The notes below the pieces were generated by a model that saw only the letters and a list, made by a program, of their open reading frames with translations, did no database searches and was not told the origin of the DNA. Shown here in pieces: positions 24,304-32,321 of a stretch of 32,348 bases of DNA (position 1 is its first letter; each line of letters starts with the position of its first letter). The stretch lies in NCBI GenBank assembly GCA_051653405.1, contig JBOFWC010000178.1, positions 1-32,348 of the forward strand, read 5' to 3'. Origin of the DNA: Proteocatella sp051653405. Lineage in GTDB: Bacteria; Bacillota; Clostridia; Peptostreptococcales; Filifactoraceae. Made by a program: the position numbers and the translations under genes.

Positions 24304-25935
24304 TTAAATCTTAAATGAACTTTTTAATGCTACGACTCTGTTAAATACAAGCTTATCTTCAGTTGTAAGCTTTGGATCAACATTGAAATACCCGTGTCTA
24401 AAGAATTGATACTTGGCATTTCCTTCTACAGTTTTAAGTTGAGGCTCTACAAATCCATTTACAACTTCCATTGAGTTTGGATTAACATCATCTTCCCCAT
24501 CTAATAGTATTGGCTCAAATAGTCTTATTTCTGCTGGCACTGCATTTGTAGCTTCTACCCAGTGAAGTGTTCCCTTTACTTTTCTTTCAGTAAATCCAGT
24601 ACCACTCTTAGTCTTAGGGTCATACGTACAATGAATCTCAACTACATTTCCATTTTCATCTTTTATTACATCATTGCATTTTATAAAATAAGCATGCTTT
24701 AATCTTACTTCATTTCCTGGAAATAATCTAAAATATTTAGCTGGCGGATTTTCCATAAAATCATCCTGCTCTATATAAATTTCTCTTGAAAAAGGTATCA
24801 GTCTATTTCCCATATCTTCTACTGCATCACTGTTATTTTCTGCTTCAAGATATTCTATTTTTCCTTCTTCATAGTTTGTTATAACTACCTTTAAAGGTCT
24901 TAATACCGCCATAGTTCTTGGAGCTTTTTTTATTAAATCTTCTCTTATAAAGTGTTCTAAATACTGTGCATCTACTGTACTGTTTGACTTTGAAATTCCT
25001 ATCTCTCTACAGAAAGTTTTTATAGCTTCAGGGGTATATCCTCTTCTTCTAAGCCCTGATATAGTAGGCATTCTTGGATCATCCCATCCATCTACAACTT
25101 TGTCGTCTACCAGTTTTTTAAGTTTACGTTTACTCATAACTGTATTAGTTATATTTAATCTTGCAAACTCAATCTGCTGAGGAGTAGCTTCCATCTCACA
25201 TTCTCTTATAACCCAGTCATAAAATGGTCTGTGATCTTCAAACTCTAAAGTACATATAGAGTGTGTTATACCTTCAATTGCATCTTCAATAGGATGTGCA
25301 AAATCATACATAGGGTATATACACCATTTATCTCCTGTATTGTGATGAGTAGCTTTTGCTATTCTATAAATAACTGGATCTCTCATATTTATATTAGGAG
25401 AAGTCATATCAATCTTAGCTCTTAATACCTTTGCTCCATCTGCAAATTCGCCATTTTTCATGCTTTCAAAAAGCTCTAGATTTTCCTCTATACTTCTTTC
25501 TCTATAAGGACTGTTCTTTCCTGGTTCTGTAAGCGTTCCTCTGTATTCTCTCATCTGTTCTGGCGTAAGATCACATACAAAAGCCTTGCCTTTTTTTATA
25601 AGAAGCACTGCTCTTTCATACATTTCATCAAAATACTCTGATGCCCAAAAAAGATTATCCCACTCGAAACCAAGCCACTTTACGTCCTCCATTATAGACT
25701 GAACATATTCTTCATCTTCTTTAACTGGATTTGTATCGTCAAATCTTAAATTAGTTTTCCCTCCAAATTCGTCTGCAAGCTCAAAATTTAAAGTAATTGC
25801 TTTTGCATGACCTATATGCAGATATCCATTTGGTTCAGGCGGAAATCTAGTTAAAACTTCCTTCCTCTTACCACTTTTTAAATCATCAATTATGATGTTT
25901 TTAATAAAATTACTAGCTACAGTTTTACTTTCCAT
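24304..25935 (-). CDS. glnS: Glutaminyl-tRNA synthetase
   Basis: 543 residues from the ATG at 25935, behind AAGGAGATATATTTT; an upstream in-frame start at 25965 overlaps the preceding gene without its own site. A class I synthetase with PPEPNGYLHIGHAKAI (HIGH signature at 40-43) and VMSKRKLKKLV (KMSKS-type loop). TNLRFDDTNP and the C-terminal anticodon-binding barrel are those of GlnRS rather than a GluRS. It charges tRNA-Gln directly. Many Firmicutes lack GlnRS and amidate Glu-tRNA-Gln instead, so its presence separates this lineage from those. It lies 22 bp after the metallophosphoesterase gene. Confidence 0.95.
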   Translation of the reverse strand: MESKTVASNFIKNIIIDDLKSGKRKEVLTRFPPEPNGYLHIGHAKAITLNFELADEFGGKTNLRFDDTNPVKEDEEYVQSIMEDVKWLGFEWDNLFWASEYFDEMYERAVLLIKKGKAFVCDLTPEQMREYRGTLTEPGKNSPYRERSIEENLELFESMKNGEFADGAKVLRAKIDMTSPNINMRDPVIYRIAKATHHNTGDKWCIYPMYDFAHPIEDAIEGITHSICTLEFEDHRPFYDWVIRECEMEATPQQIEFARLNITNTVMSKRKLKKLVDDKVVDGWDDPRMPTISGLRRRGYTPEAIKTFCREIGISKSNSTVDAQYLEHFIREDLIKKAPRTMAVLRPLKVVITNYEEGKIEYLEAENNSDAVEDMGNRLIPFSREIYIEQDDFMENPPAKYFRLFPGNEVRLKHAYFIKCNDVIKDENGNVVEIHCTYDPKTKSGTGFTERKVKGTLHWVEATNAVPAEIRLFEPILLDGEDDVNPNSMEVVNGFVEPQLKTVEGNAKYQFFRHGYFNVDPKLTTEDKLVFNRVVALKSSFKI

Positions 25936-25957
25936 AAAATATATCTCCTTACTTTTA

Positions 25958-26644
25958 TCAGTCACATATTTTTTTTAATTTAAATCCAAGATAATCACAT
26001 GAAACTAAATGAAAATCTATGCCTTCTTTTTGCCCTTCATATACATAGTTAAATGACTCTTCTCCATGAAGATGTCCATAAACCATATACTTTATATTGT
26101 TTTCTTTAAGTATATCTAGAATTTCTGTATTGTCATGATTGTCATTAACTGGAGGATAATGCATTACCACTATCTTTGTTAATTCATCGTCTCCCTTGTA
26201 TGAATTTATAGAAAATCTAAGTCTTTCAATCTCCCTTTTATATATTTTCTCATCATCTGCTGTAAATTTTGTGTCATTTGGACAAATCCAACCTCTTGTT
26301 CCAAAAAATATATATTTATCTATTAAAACATGATTATTTTGTAAAAATTCAAATTCGGGATAATGTTTTTTCATTTTTGTAAGAGACTGCCACCAATAAT
26401 CATGGTTCCCTTTTATTATTATTTTTTTCCCTTTAAGCTTTGCAATTTCATCTAAATCTAATTTTGCTTCCTCAAATTTGAGTGCCCACGAAGTATCTCC
26501 TGCTATTATTACAATATCTTCTTCATTCACAAGACTATTCCAGCTGTTGAATATTTTTTCTTTGTGATTTATCCACCCAAATACATCCATTGGCTTTTTA
26601 TCATTGGATGAAAGATGCAAATCTCCTATGGCATATATCGACAT
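25958..26644 (-). CDS. Calcineurin-like metallophosphoesterase
   Basis: 228 residues from the ATG at 26644 (AAAGGATGTT upstream); a longer frame beginning at 26665 overlaps the preceding gene. All motifs of the two-metal phosphoesterase fold are present: YAIGDLHL, IAGDTSWAL, IKGNHDYWW, VVMHYPP and YGHLHG. This compact group with SWAL and YWW is found in many Firmicutes, but the substrate is not known. It sits between the alarmone synthetase and glnS in a tight run, with its coding start about 14 bp from the stop of the former. Confidence 0.85.
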   Translation of the reverse strand: MSIYAIGDLHLSSNDKKPMDVFGWINHKEKIFNSWNSLVNEEDIVIIAGDTSWALKFEEAKLDLDEIAKLKGKKIIIKGNHDYWWQSLTKMKKHYPEFEFLQNNHVLIDKYIFFGTRGWICPNDTKFTADDEKIYKREIERLRFSINSYKGDDELTKIVVMHYPPVNDNHDNTEILDILKENNIKYMVYGHLHGEESFNYVYEGQKEGIDFHLVSCDYLGFKLKKICD

Positions 26645-26657
26645 AACATCCTTTCTG

Positions 26658-27467
26658 TTATACATCTTCCTTTTCTGTTTGTTTCTTTTCGTTTATCATG
26701 TTGTTTATTTGGCCTTGAAGCACCGCTAATGCATCTATATTGTCAATCGCATTTATTACATCAAGCTGCTCTTGAAACATAAGTGCCTCATGTTTGTATC
26801 CCATGTCATGAAGTAATCTTATTCCATCTATAGACTCTTTTACTGCCATTGATTTAAGCCCAAAGGTAACTTGTGCTTTTACTATCTCTTCCCTTATTTC
26901 GCTCATTTCTTTATCTAGAATAAATGCAGCATCTCCTGCTCTTCTAAGTCTTATACTTAAATCCTCAGGAAGATCCTTATTGTATTTATATTTTAATGAG
27001 TGTTCTATAGTTGCCCAAAAATTCATAGATAATGTTCTAATCTGAATTTCTGCAAGAATCTCTTTTGAACCTTCTATTGTATCTATTGGATATTTTATTA
27101 TAACATGATAACTTCTATATCCGCTTTCTTTATAATTTTGTATATAATCTTTTTCGTAGACAACTTCCATATCTGTTCTAGTACGTATGAGCTCTACTAC
27201 TGTATATATATCATCAACAAGCTGACACATAACCCTTATGCCTGCTATATCTTCCATTTCTGTAGATATTTTGTCTACATCCATATTAAGCTTTTTCGCC
27301 TTTTCGAGAATAGATGTAACTTTTTTTATTCTTCCTGTTACAAATTCTATCGGTGAATACTCTCCATTATTTTGAAATTCCCTACGCATATTCTTAAACT
27401 TTACCTTAAGTTCCTCAACTGCATACTCATAAGGTAATAGTATTTTTTTCCACTCTCTATATTCCAT
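26658..27467 (-). CDS. relQ: Small alarmone (ppGpp) synthetase, RelQ-like
   Basis: 269 residues from the ATG at 27467, behind GCAGGAGGGGAAT. The RelA/SpoT synthetase core shows EDIAGIRVMCQLVDD, YKESGYRSYHVIIKYP and ILAEIQIRTLSMNFWATIEH, the residues that bind ATP and GTP/GDP and catalyse pyrophosphate transfer. No HD hydrolase domain and no TGS/ACT regulatory domains are present, so it is a single-domain synthetase of the YjbM/RelQ group. A Glu/Lys-rich helix forms the C-terminus. It should make (p)ppGpp under envelope or growth stress. Its neighbour upstream is an MBL hydrolase, 43 bp away, which may share its promoter. Confidence 0.88.
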   Translation of the reverse strand: MEYREWKKILLPYEYAVEELKVKFKNMRREFQNNGEYSPIEFVTGRIKKVTSILEKAKKLNMDVDKISTEMEDIAGIRVMCQLVDDIYTVVELIRTRTDMEVVYEKDYIQNYKESGYRSYHVIIKYPIDTIEGSKEILAEIQIRTLSMNFWATIEHSLKYKYNKDLPEDLSIRLRRAGDAAFILDKEMSEIREEIVKAQVTFGLKSMAVKESIDGIRLLHDMGYKHEALMFQEQLDVINAIDNIDALAVLQGQINNMINEKKQTEKEDV

Positions 27468-27510
27468 ATTCCCCTCCTGCAAAAAAACTTTTATGATATA
27501 TTAAATATAA

Positions 27511-28410
27511 TTAAATACAATAATAATATAGCTTGCCTTCTTCATATTCAAAGTTTATTAAATTTTTATCTGCAAGGCTTGTTAAAAAAGCCCCTGTAGT
27601 AGAATAATTATAGTGATAAGTTTCAAAGTTACACTTTATATCATTTATCACTAACAATTGTTGTAACACTTCTTCTCTTGTGTTTGGTGTCTTTAATATT
27701 TCAAGTATGTCTTCCTCATACCTATCTAAAACATCTAGATTCTCATCAATTATTTCTTCTAAAATAGGTTTTTCATACACTTCTTTTGAATGCGCTATAA
27801 GTGCATAATCAAAATCTAAAGTTTTTATTTTATTAAGTGATTCTCTTTGATAGTCTATATTATATAAAAATGGCATATCATATTTTTGCATTATTCTTCT
27901 ATCAAAAACCGAATCCCCCAAATAACATACTTTATCATCAGTTATAATAACCGCCTGACCCATACAGTGCCCTGGAAGATGATGAATTTCAAACTTTCTA
28001 TCTTTAAGCTCTAAGCTATCAGAAACTGATATATCTACACTGAAATATTTTTTATTTTCATCTGCTCTTTTCCCTTGAAATTTTGATGGAGCCGAAGATA
28101 CCATATAGGCTTTCCCTAAGTACAAATTTTCAATATAAGGTTTTGCCATATCATGTGCTATAAGTTCCACATGAGGTGCTGATTCTCTTATACCCTGGAA
28201 CGCTTCAAAATGATCAAAATGCTCATGAGTTGTGTAGACATACCTTGCTCTCATGCCATTTTCTTCCAAAGAAGATACTATTCTTTTTCCTCGTCCTACC
28301 GTATGCCCAGAATCAATTATAAGCGCCGATTTATCTTTAAATACATATACCCCTGTATTTGTTCCACCTTTTATATAATAACTATGTCCTTTTATTTTAT
28401 TTATTTCCAT
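27511..28410 (-). CDS. MBL-fold metallo-hydrolase with a C-terminal helical domain
   Basis: 299 residues with an ATG behind GAGGTAAAT. The metal-binding motif TTHEHFDH is followed by HLPGHCMGQ, CYLGDSVFD and a late ALIAHS, the standard set of a two-zinc MBL hydrolase. The last 80 residues (TREEVLQQLLVIN, STTGAFLTSLADKNLI) look like a winged-helix-type end, as in glyoxalase II- or LACTB2-like proteins. The substrate is not identifiable; thioester or small metabolite hydrolysis is likely for the group. It probably heads a run that continues into relQ. Confidence 0.8.
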   Translation of the reverse strand: MEINKIKGHSYYIKGGTNTGVYVFKDKSALIIDSGHTVGRGKRIVSSLEENGMRARYVYTTHEHFDHFEAFQGIRESAPHVELIAHDMAKPYIENLYLGKAYMVSSAPSKFQGKRADENKKYFSVDISVSDSLELKDRKFEIHHLPGHCMGQAVIITDDKVCYLGDSVFDRRIMQKYDMPFLYNIDYQRESLNKIKTLDFDYALIAHSKEVYEKPILEEIIDENLDVLDRYEEDILEILKTPNTREEVLQQLLVINDIKCNFETYHYNYSTTGAFLTSLADKNLINFEYEEGKLYYYCI

Positions 28411-28445
28411 ATTTACCTCAGTTCTCTAATCGCTTACACTACTCA

Positions 28446-28474
28446 ATTATAACAAAATTTAAAAACTTTAACAA
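28446..28474 (-). promoter_or_regulatory. Promoter of the MBL hydrolase gene
   Basis: TTGTTA (28469-28474), 17 bases, TATAAT (28446-28451) on the minus strand. The predicted start near 28439 lies 29 nt before the ATG. Confidence 0.65.
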
Positions 28475-28503
28475 TAAATATGGCTTATTTTCATATATTT
28501 AAG

Positions 28504-28509
28504 TATAAT
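28504..28509 (+). promoter_or_regulatory. -10 box of the gene at 28541
   Basis: TATAAT at 28504-28509, 32 bp before the ATG. The -35 region 17 bp upstream is weak (TGGCTT), so this is a partial promoter call. Confidence 0.4.
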
Positions 28510-28540
28510 ATAATGATAAGTTTTTTATTAGGAGGAAATT

Positions 28541-28798
28541 ATGGCTGAAAAAAATATATATACCAAGGTGTTTACACTCAAAGGGTATTATTTTACAAAA
28601 GAATATGATAAAAAGAAAAAGAATAAAGTACTAGTAAGAAAAGTACTTGATGAAACAGTTCTGAAAAGTTTTAAAAGAGGGGATTGCGATATAGTAATTT
28701 ATTTTGAAGAGACTGAAAAAACAATTACTATTACTTCAGATTCTCCACGTAAGGAAGTATTAAAATATTTAGGAGAAAAGTTTGCTCCTGAGTATTAA
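28541..28798 (+). CDS. Conserved-looking small protein, function unknown
   Basis: 85 residues behind a strong AGGAGGAAATT site and followed by a terminator, so it is very likely expressed as a single gene. It is Lys-rich and charged, with alternating short beta strands (YTKVFTLKGYYFTKEYD, CDIVIYFEETEKTITITSD) and a final helix (RKEVLKYLGEKFAPEY). It has no signal peptide, membrane helix or Cys cluster. I do not recognise a family. The compact alpha/beta pattern could suit a small nucleic-acid- or protein-binding role, but nothing in it shows that. Confidence 0.72.
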   Translation: MAEKNIYTKVFTLKGYYFTKEYDKKKKNKVLVRKVLDETVLKSFKRGDCDIVIYFEETEKTITITSDSPRKEVLKYLGEKFAPEY

Positions 28799-28850
28799 AA
28801 AACATTAAAAATAGTAGGTGACCTCAATAGAGAGTTCCCTTACAAGTAAG

Positions 28851-28893
28851 AAAAGCTATTCTCTTAATTATATTTAGGAGAATAGCTTTTTAT
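28851..28893 (+). terminator. Terminator after the 85-aa gene
   Basis: AAAAGCTATTCTC, a 14-base loop, GAGAATAGCTTTT and TATAT. The stem is perfect over 13 bp. It is convergent with the HD hydrolase gene and, with its AAAA/TTTT arms, may work on both strands. Confidence 0.85.
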
Positions 28894-28919
28894 ATGCATA
28901 TAATTCACGCTTATTTTAA

Positions 28920-30242
28920 TTATTGTTCAATAAGTTTTAAATATTCTTCTCCATATTTAATACGGATTAGTTCTTCACAATAGCACTCTACTGTCCTTTC
29001 ATAAAGTTTTTCCATGTCCATATTTTTGAAAATAAACGATACCTCTGTTATATCTTTAATTGAACCATCTTTTAGTTTTACCCATATATTATCTTTATTC
29101 TTATCGTATATTCCAATTGAAACACTGGCTTTTATATATGAATATTCATCTTCCCAAGCTACCTCTTTTTCATTTATACACTTTAATTTTTCATTTAACA
29201 TTTCCGAAAGATTTTTTTCTTCAGAAACTTTGCGATAACGCTTGTATTTTTTTCTATCTAAAAATGCAGTGCACATATTACTTAAAATTTGATCCTCTGA
29301 ACGTTTCCATTTTGAAATATGAAAATACATAAACGAATCATCAAGCTGAGTATATTCTGAAACTTCTATTATTTGCTCTTCAAACAGTTTTTTTATAATA
29401 TCATCAGCAAAAATATCAATCCCTAAAAAATATAACTCTTTAGCTCTTTTAAATATTTTTATCAAGATATTTTCCATCTGAATCTTTATTGGATGTTGAT
29501 ATGCTTCTTTGTGCATATAAAACCTTGCCATTATATATTCTTCTATCGAAGCTATATATTTTTCATTTACACAAATTCTCAGTTTATCCCCTTCAAACGC
29601 CACATCAAATGATTTTATGAGCCGCTTTATATCATAATGCCCGTTGCTTACACTTGTAAAATAGCTGTCTCTTAACAAATAATCCATTCTATCCGCATCT
29701 ATTTGTGAACTTATAAGTTGAGATATTAGCGTGATTATACTTACTTTTTCATCAGGATTATCCTCTCTTGGCTTTTCCGAGAATATATCTATCAGTTTCT
29801 CTACAAAATCTTTTGAAAAGTTTTTGTTTAAAACGCTATTTATTTGGCTGTTTGAATCTCTTATTATTTTCGCAGTCCATTCTTCGTGATTTCCAAGTTT
29901 AAATATTTTTTCAAATGTGTGCGAAAATGGGCCATGTCCTATATCATGTAACAGCGCACTACAAAATGCAAGGTCCTTTTCCTCCTGTGTCACTGCTACC
30001 CCATAATCTAAAAGTATTTCCTCAAATCTATTAATCAGCTCTCCCATTACATAATAAGTTCCTATACTATGAGAAAATCTTGTATGAGATGCTGTTGGAA
30101 AAACAAGATATTCACAACTAAGCTGCTTTATTCTTGAAAGCCTTTGAAATTCTGTAGTGTTTATTAAATCAAAGTATTTCCGAGGAAAAACTATGTCTAA
30201 GTGTATAGGGTCTCTAAGTATATACTGCTTATTTTTGTTCAT
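28920..30242 (-). CDS. HD-superfamily phosphohydrolase (SAMHD1/YwfO-like)
   Basis: 440 residues from the ATG at 30242, behind AAGAGGTTGGAAT; the longer frame begins inside that site. The metal-binding residues follow the order expected for this HD subgroup: HTRFSHSIGT (first His), SALLHDIGHGPFSHTFE (His-Asp), and IDADRMDYLLRDS (late Asp). The start (LRDPIHLDIVF) is typical of YwfO-like proteins, which are nucleoside triphosphate hydrolases related to dGTPases. The C-terminal 150 residues are less conserved. It is divergent from the glutaredoxin-like gene. The substrate, dNTP or another nucleotide, is not defined by sequence. Confidence 0.83.
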   Translation of the reverse strand: MNKNKQYILRDPIHLDIVFPRKYFDLINTTEFQRLSRIKQLSCEYLVFPTASHTRFSHSIGTYYVMGELINRFEEILLDYGVAVTQEEKDLAFCSALLHDIGHGPFSHTFEKIFKLGNHEEWTAKIIRDSNSQINSVLNKNFSKDFVEKLIDIFSEKPREDNPDEKVSIITLISQLISSQIDADRMDYLLRDSYFTSVSNGHYDIKRLIKSFDVAFEGDKLRICVNEKYIASIEEYIMARFYMHKEAYQHPIKIQMENILIKIFKRAKELYFLGIDIFADDIIKKLFEEQIIEVSEYTQLDDSFMYFHISKWKRSEDQILSNMCTAFLDRKKYKRYRKVSEEKNLSEMLNEKLKCINEKEVAWEDEYSYIKASVSIGIYDKNKDNIWVKLKDGSIKDITEVSFIFKNMDMEKLYERTVECYCEELIRIKYGEEYLKLIEQ

Positions 30243-30362
30243 ATTCCAACCTCTTTTCAACTTTTTTGTTAAAAGATAAATTTACTTTTTTTGAATTTTC
30301 TATAGATTTATATTCATTTTTATTTTAAAATATAGTTAACATAATGAGAAAGGATGTCTTAT

Positions 30363-30593
30363 ATGAAAAAAGTTGTAATCTATACAAGCTCAACTTGTGC
30401 TCACTGCCATCACGCAATGGATTATCTTGATTCTAAAAATATTCCCTATGAGGAAAAAAATGTGAGCATAGATCCAATTGCAAGAAAATTCCTACTTCAG
30501 AAAAAAATTCTTGGAGTTCCTGCAATTTATATTGATGACGAATTAATTTTAGGATTTGATGAGGATAAAATAAACGAACTTCTAGGAATATAA
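30363..30593 (+). CDS. Glutaredoxin-like (NrdH-type) redox protein
   Basis: 76 residues. The ATG at 30363 follows AGAAAGGATGTCTTAT; the in-frame ATG at 30354 lies inside the site. The redox motif is CAHC (TSSTCAHCHHAMDYL) instead of the usual glutaredoxin CPYC, and a cis-proline follows in GVPAIYIDDEL. The fold length and the ending (GFDEDKINELLGI) fit the small glutaredoxin/NrdH group. It should reduce disulfides in the cytosol, taking electrons from thioredoxin reductase or glutathione-like thiols. It is monocistronic, with a strong terminator behind it. Confidence 0.87.
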   Translation: MKKVVIYTSSTCAHCHHAMDYLDSKNIPYEEKNVSIDPIARKFLLQKKILGVPAIYIDDELILGFDEDKINELLGI

Positions 30594-30598
30594 ATTTT

Positions 30599-30631
30599 AA
30601 AAATAAGAGAGGGTATCCCTCTCTTATTTTT
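30599..30631. terminator. Bidirectional terminator between the glutaredoxin-like gene and lepB
   Basis: AAAATAAGAGAGGG, a 3-base TAT loop, CCCTCTCTTATTTTT. The stem is perfect and flanked by A and T runs, so it can stop transcription from both convergent genes. Confidence 0.9.
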
Positions 30632-31168
30632 CTAATTAAATTCAGTTGTTATTTTATTAAATGGGAAAAGTCTCACAAATACTTTTCCTACGATATGCTC
30701 AAGTGGAACTGGTCCTACGCTTGGATCCCTACTATCTGTACTATCTAGACGATTATCTCCCATAGCAAATACATGCCCTTCTGGCACTATAGTATCTATT
30801 TCATAATCTGTATACCCATCTTTAGTGTATGGCTCATCCAAAAGCTCTTCATTTCTATATACTTTACCTTCTGTTATTAATATGTGATCACCCTCTAAAC
30901 CAATAACCCTTTTAACAAGATCTTTTTCTTTTCCATTATCCTGTATTAATTCAGATTTAAAGATTATAATATCTCCATATTCTGGCAACTGACTCTTGTA
31001 AGCAATCTTATTTACTAGTAAGTAGTCATATTGCTTTAAAGTATTTTCCATAGATGCCCCTTTTACAAGAGTTGGTCTTACAAAACTTGTTATTATTCCA
31101 GCTAAAATCACAGCTACTATTATGACTTTAATCCATTCTATTATCTCTTTTTTTACTGCTTCACTCAT
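30632..31168 (-). CDS. lepB: Signal peptidase I
   Basis: 178 residues from the ATG at 31168, six bases after AAGGAG; an in-frame ATG at 31186 overlaps the preceding gene. One N-terminal membrane anchor (residues about 11-30) precedes the catalytic domain on the outer face. The catalytic serine is S39 (VKGASMENTL) and the general-base lysine is K86 (LVKRVIGLEGD); MGDNRLDSTDSRD is the third conserved box. This is the short, single-anchor Gram-positive form. It cuts signal peptides of exported proteins, which would include the SLH, NHL and FecR proteins of this window. It lies 10 bp after the GNAT gene and is probably co-transcribed with it. Confidence 0.95.
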   Translation of the reverse strand: MSEAVKKEIIEWIKVIIVAVILAGIITSFVRPTLVKGASMENTLKQYDYLLVNKIAYKSQLPEYGDIIIFKSELIQDNGKEKDLVKRVIGLEGDHILITEGKVYRNEELLDEPYTKDGYTDYEIDTIVPEGHVFAMGDNRLDSTDSRDPSVGPVPLEHIVGKVFVRLFPFNKITTEFN

Positions 31169-31178
31169 TTTTGTCTCC

Positions 31179-31709
31179 TTAGTCAATAATTATACCCATA
31201 TTTATATAGTCATAGAATTCGCCTTCTATAAAAAGTGCTCTGCTAGATTTCCCCTCTAATATAAATCCACATTTTTTATATACATTTATAGCCGCTCTAT
31301 TATCAGAACGAACTTGAAGCTCAATCTTAGCTATATATTCTCCGTTTGAAGCAAATTCAACAAGTTCTTTAGTCAAAATGCTTCCTATCCCAATATTATT
31401 ATATTTTTTTAAAACCCCGAGTCCTAATGTTGTACAGTGAAATGTTCTTTCTCTTTTACCTCCTTCTAAATACGCTATCCCGACAATTTCATTTTCTACT
31501 TTAGCTATGTAAAAAATAGAATTTGGCCTGCTGTTTAAATAATTTATATATTTTCCTATATTTTCAGCACTTATATTAAAGTCCTCTGAGCTAAAAGGAA
31601 AATTATCACTCTCATCAGACAGTTTAGATATTAAACTGCTTATCTGATCATAATCTCCAATAGGCTTTATAATCTGCATAGAGATTCCATTTTTTAATAC
31701 ATGATTCAT
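31179..31709 (-). CDS. GNAT-family N-acetyltransferase
   Basis: 176 residues from the ATG at 31709 (GAAGGGACG ten bases upstream). The longer open frame runs through the divergent promoter and is rejected; an internal Met ten codons later is also possible. LGLGVLKKYNNIGIGSILTKELVEFA is the acetyl-CoA-binding region (described here by its core GIGSIL), and LQVRSDNRAAINVYKKCGFILEG is the family's motif B (core NRAAINVYKKCGF). The target amine, a protein N-terminus, antibiotic or metabolite, cannot be read. It is upstream of lepB. Confidence 0.82.
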   Translation of the reverse strand: MNHVLKNGISMQIIKPIGDYDQISSLISKLSDESDNFPFSSEDFNISAENIGKYINYLNSRPNSIFYIAKVENEIVGIAYLEGGKRERTFHCTTLGLGVLKKYNNIGIGSILTKELVEFASNGEYIAKIELQVRSDNRAAINVYKKCGFILEGKSSRALFIEGEFYDYINMGIIID

Positions 31710-31727
31710 CTTTTTACGTCCCTTCAA

Positions 31728-31756
31728 TTGAAAAAATCCACTATTAGTATTATAAT
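31728..31756 (+). promoter_or_regulatory. Promoter of the MltG-like gene
   Basis: TTGAAA (31728-31733), 17 bases, TATAAT (31751-31756). The predicted start near 31763 lies about 43 nt before the ATG at 31806. Confidence 0.7.
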
Positions 31757-31777
31757 ATAGTTTAGGATAATTTTCTA
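31749..31777 (-). promoter_or_regulatory. Promoter of the GNAT-lepB transcript
   Basis: On the minus strand TAGAAA (31772-31777), 17 bases, TATAAT (31749-31754). The -10 boxes of the two divergent promoters share the palindrome TATTATAATA. Confidence 0.6.
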
Positions 31778-31805
31778 TAGAGTTTAATAAAAAGTGAGGT
31801 GTTAA

Positions 31806-32321
31806 ATGGAAAAACTTAAAGATTTTATTTATGAACACAGTGATTTATTTTTCACTGCTATAATAATAGCAGTTGTAGGAGTAATTGTAACCTCCAACCT
31901 TTATGGATGGTTTGATATAAAGGACAAACAAAATAAGTACAAAGAAATAAATGAGATCATTCATGAAGAACAAGAAGAAATTGCATCTGAAAGTACAGAA
32001 AAAGCTTCAAAAGAAGATACTTCAGATAAAAATTCTGACCAAAAAGCTGAAAAGCCAGCAAATCAGAATAATGCTTCAACTAAAACTGAAGCTAAAAAAG
32101 AGCCCGTTAAAGAGCCTGTAATCAGAAATGTGGATATTGCACCAGGAAGTTCAAGTTCATCTATTGCAAAAGCATTAGAAAAACAAGGTCTTGTAACATC
32201 TGCATCTGAATTTTTAAATACACTTGCGTCCTCAGGAAAAGAAACTAAGCTTAAAGCTGGTACGTTTGCTATTCCAGAAGGCTCATCATATGAAAAAATA
32301 ATAGAAATTCTAACTAAATAA
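31806..32321 (+). CDS. Membrane protein with an MltG N-terminal-type module
   Basis: 171 residues behind GTGAGGTGTTAA. A short cytosolic start is followed by one membrane helix (residues about 15-33), a Glu/Lys/Ser/Asn-rich linker (about 40-105) and a folded end with IAPGSSSSSIAKALEKQGLV, LKAGTFAIPEGSSYEKIIEIL. That end matches the small LysM-like subdomain that precedes the catalytic part of MltG (YceG) transglycosylases. The catalytic YceG domain itself is missing, and the stop codon follows directly, so this is not a simple lytic enzyme. The linker places the module at the cell-wall side. It could bind glycan or act as a partner for a full MltG. Confidence 0.72.
   Translation: MEKLKDFIYEHSDLFFTAIIIAVVGVIVTSNLYGWFDIKDKQNKYKEINEIIHEEQEEIASESTEKASKEDTSDKNSDQKAEKPANQNNASTKTEAKKEPVKEPVIRNVDIAPGSSSSSIAKALEKQGLVTSASEFLNTLASSGKETKLKAGTFAIPEGSSYEKIIEILTK

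Noticed and set aside
28210..29332. Plus-strand open frames over the MBL and HD hydrolase genes
   Set aside because: Antisense to clear enzyme genes, rich in Ile/Phe/Tyr, and without ribosome binding sites.
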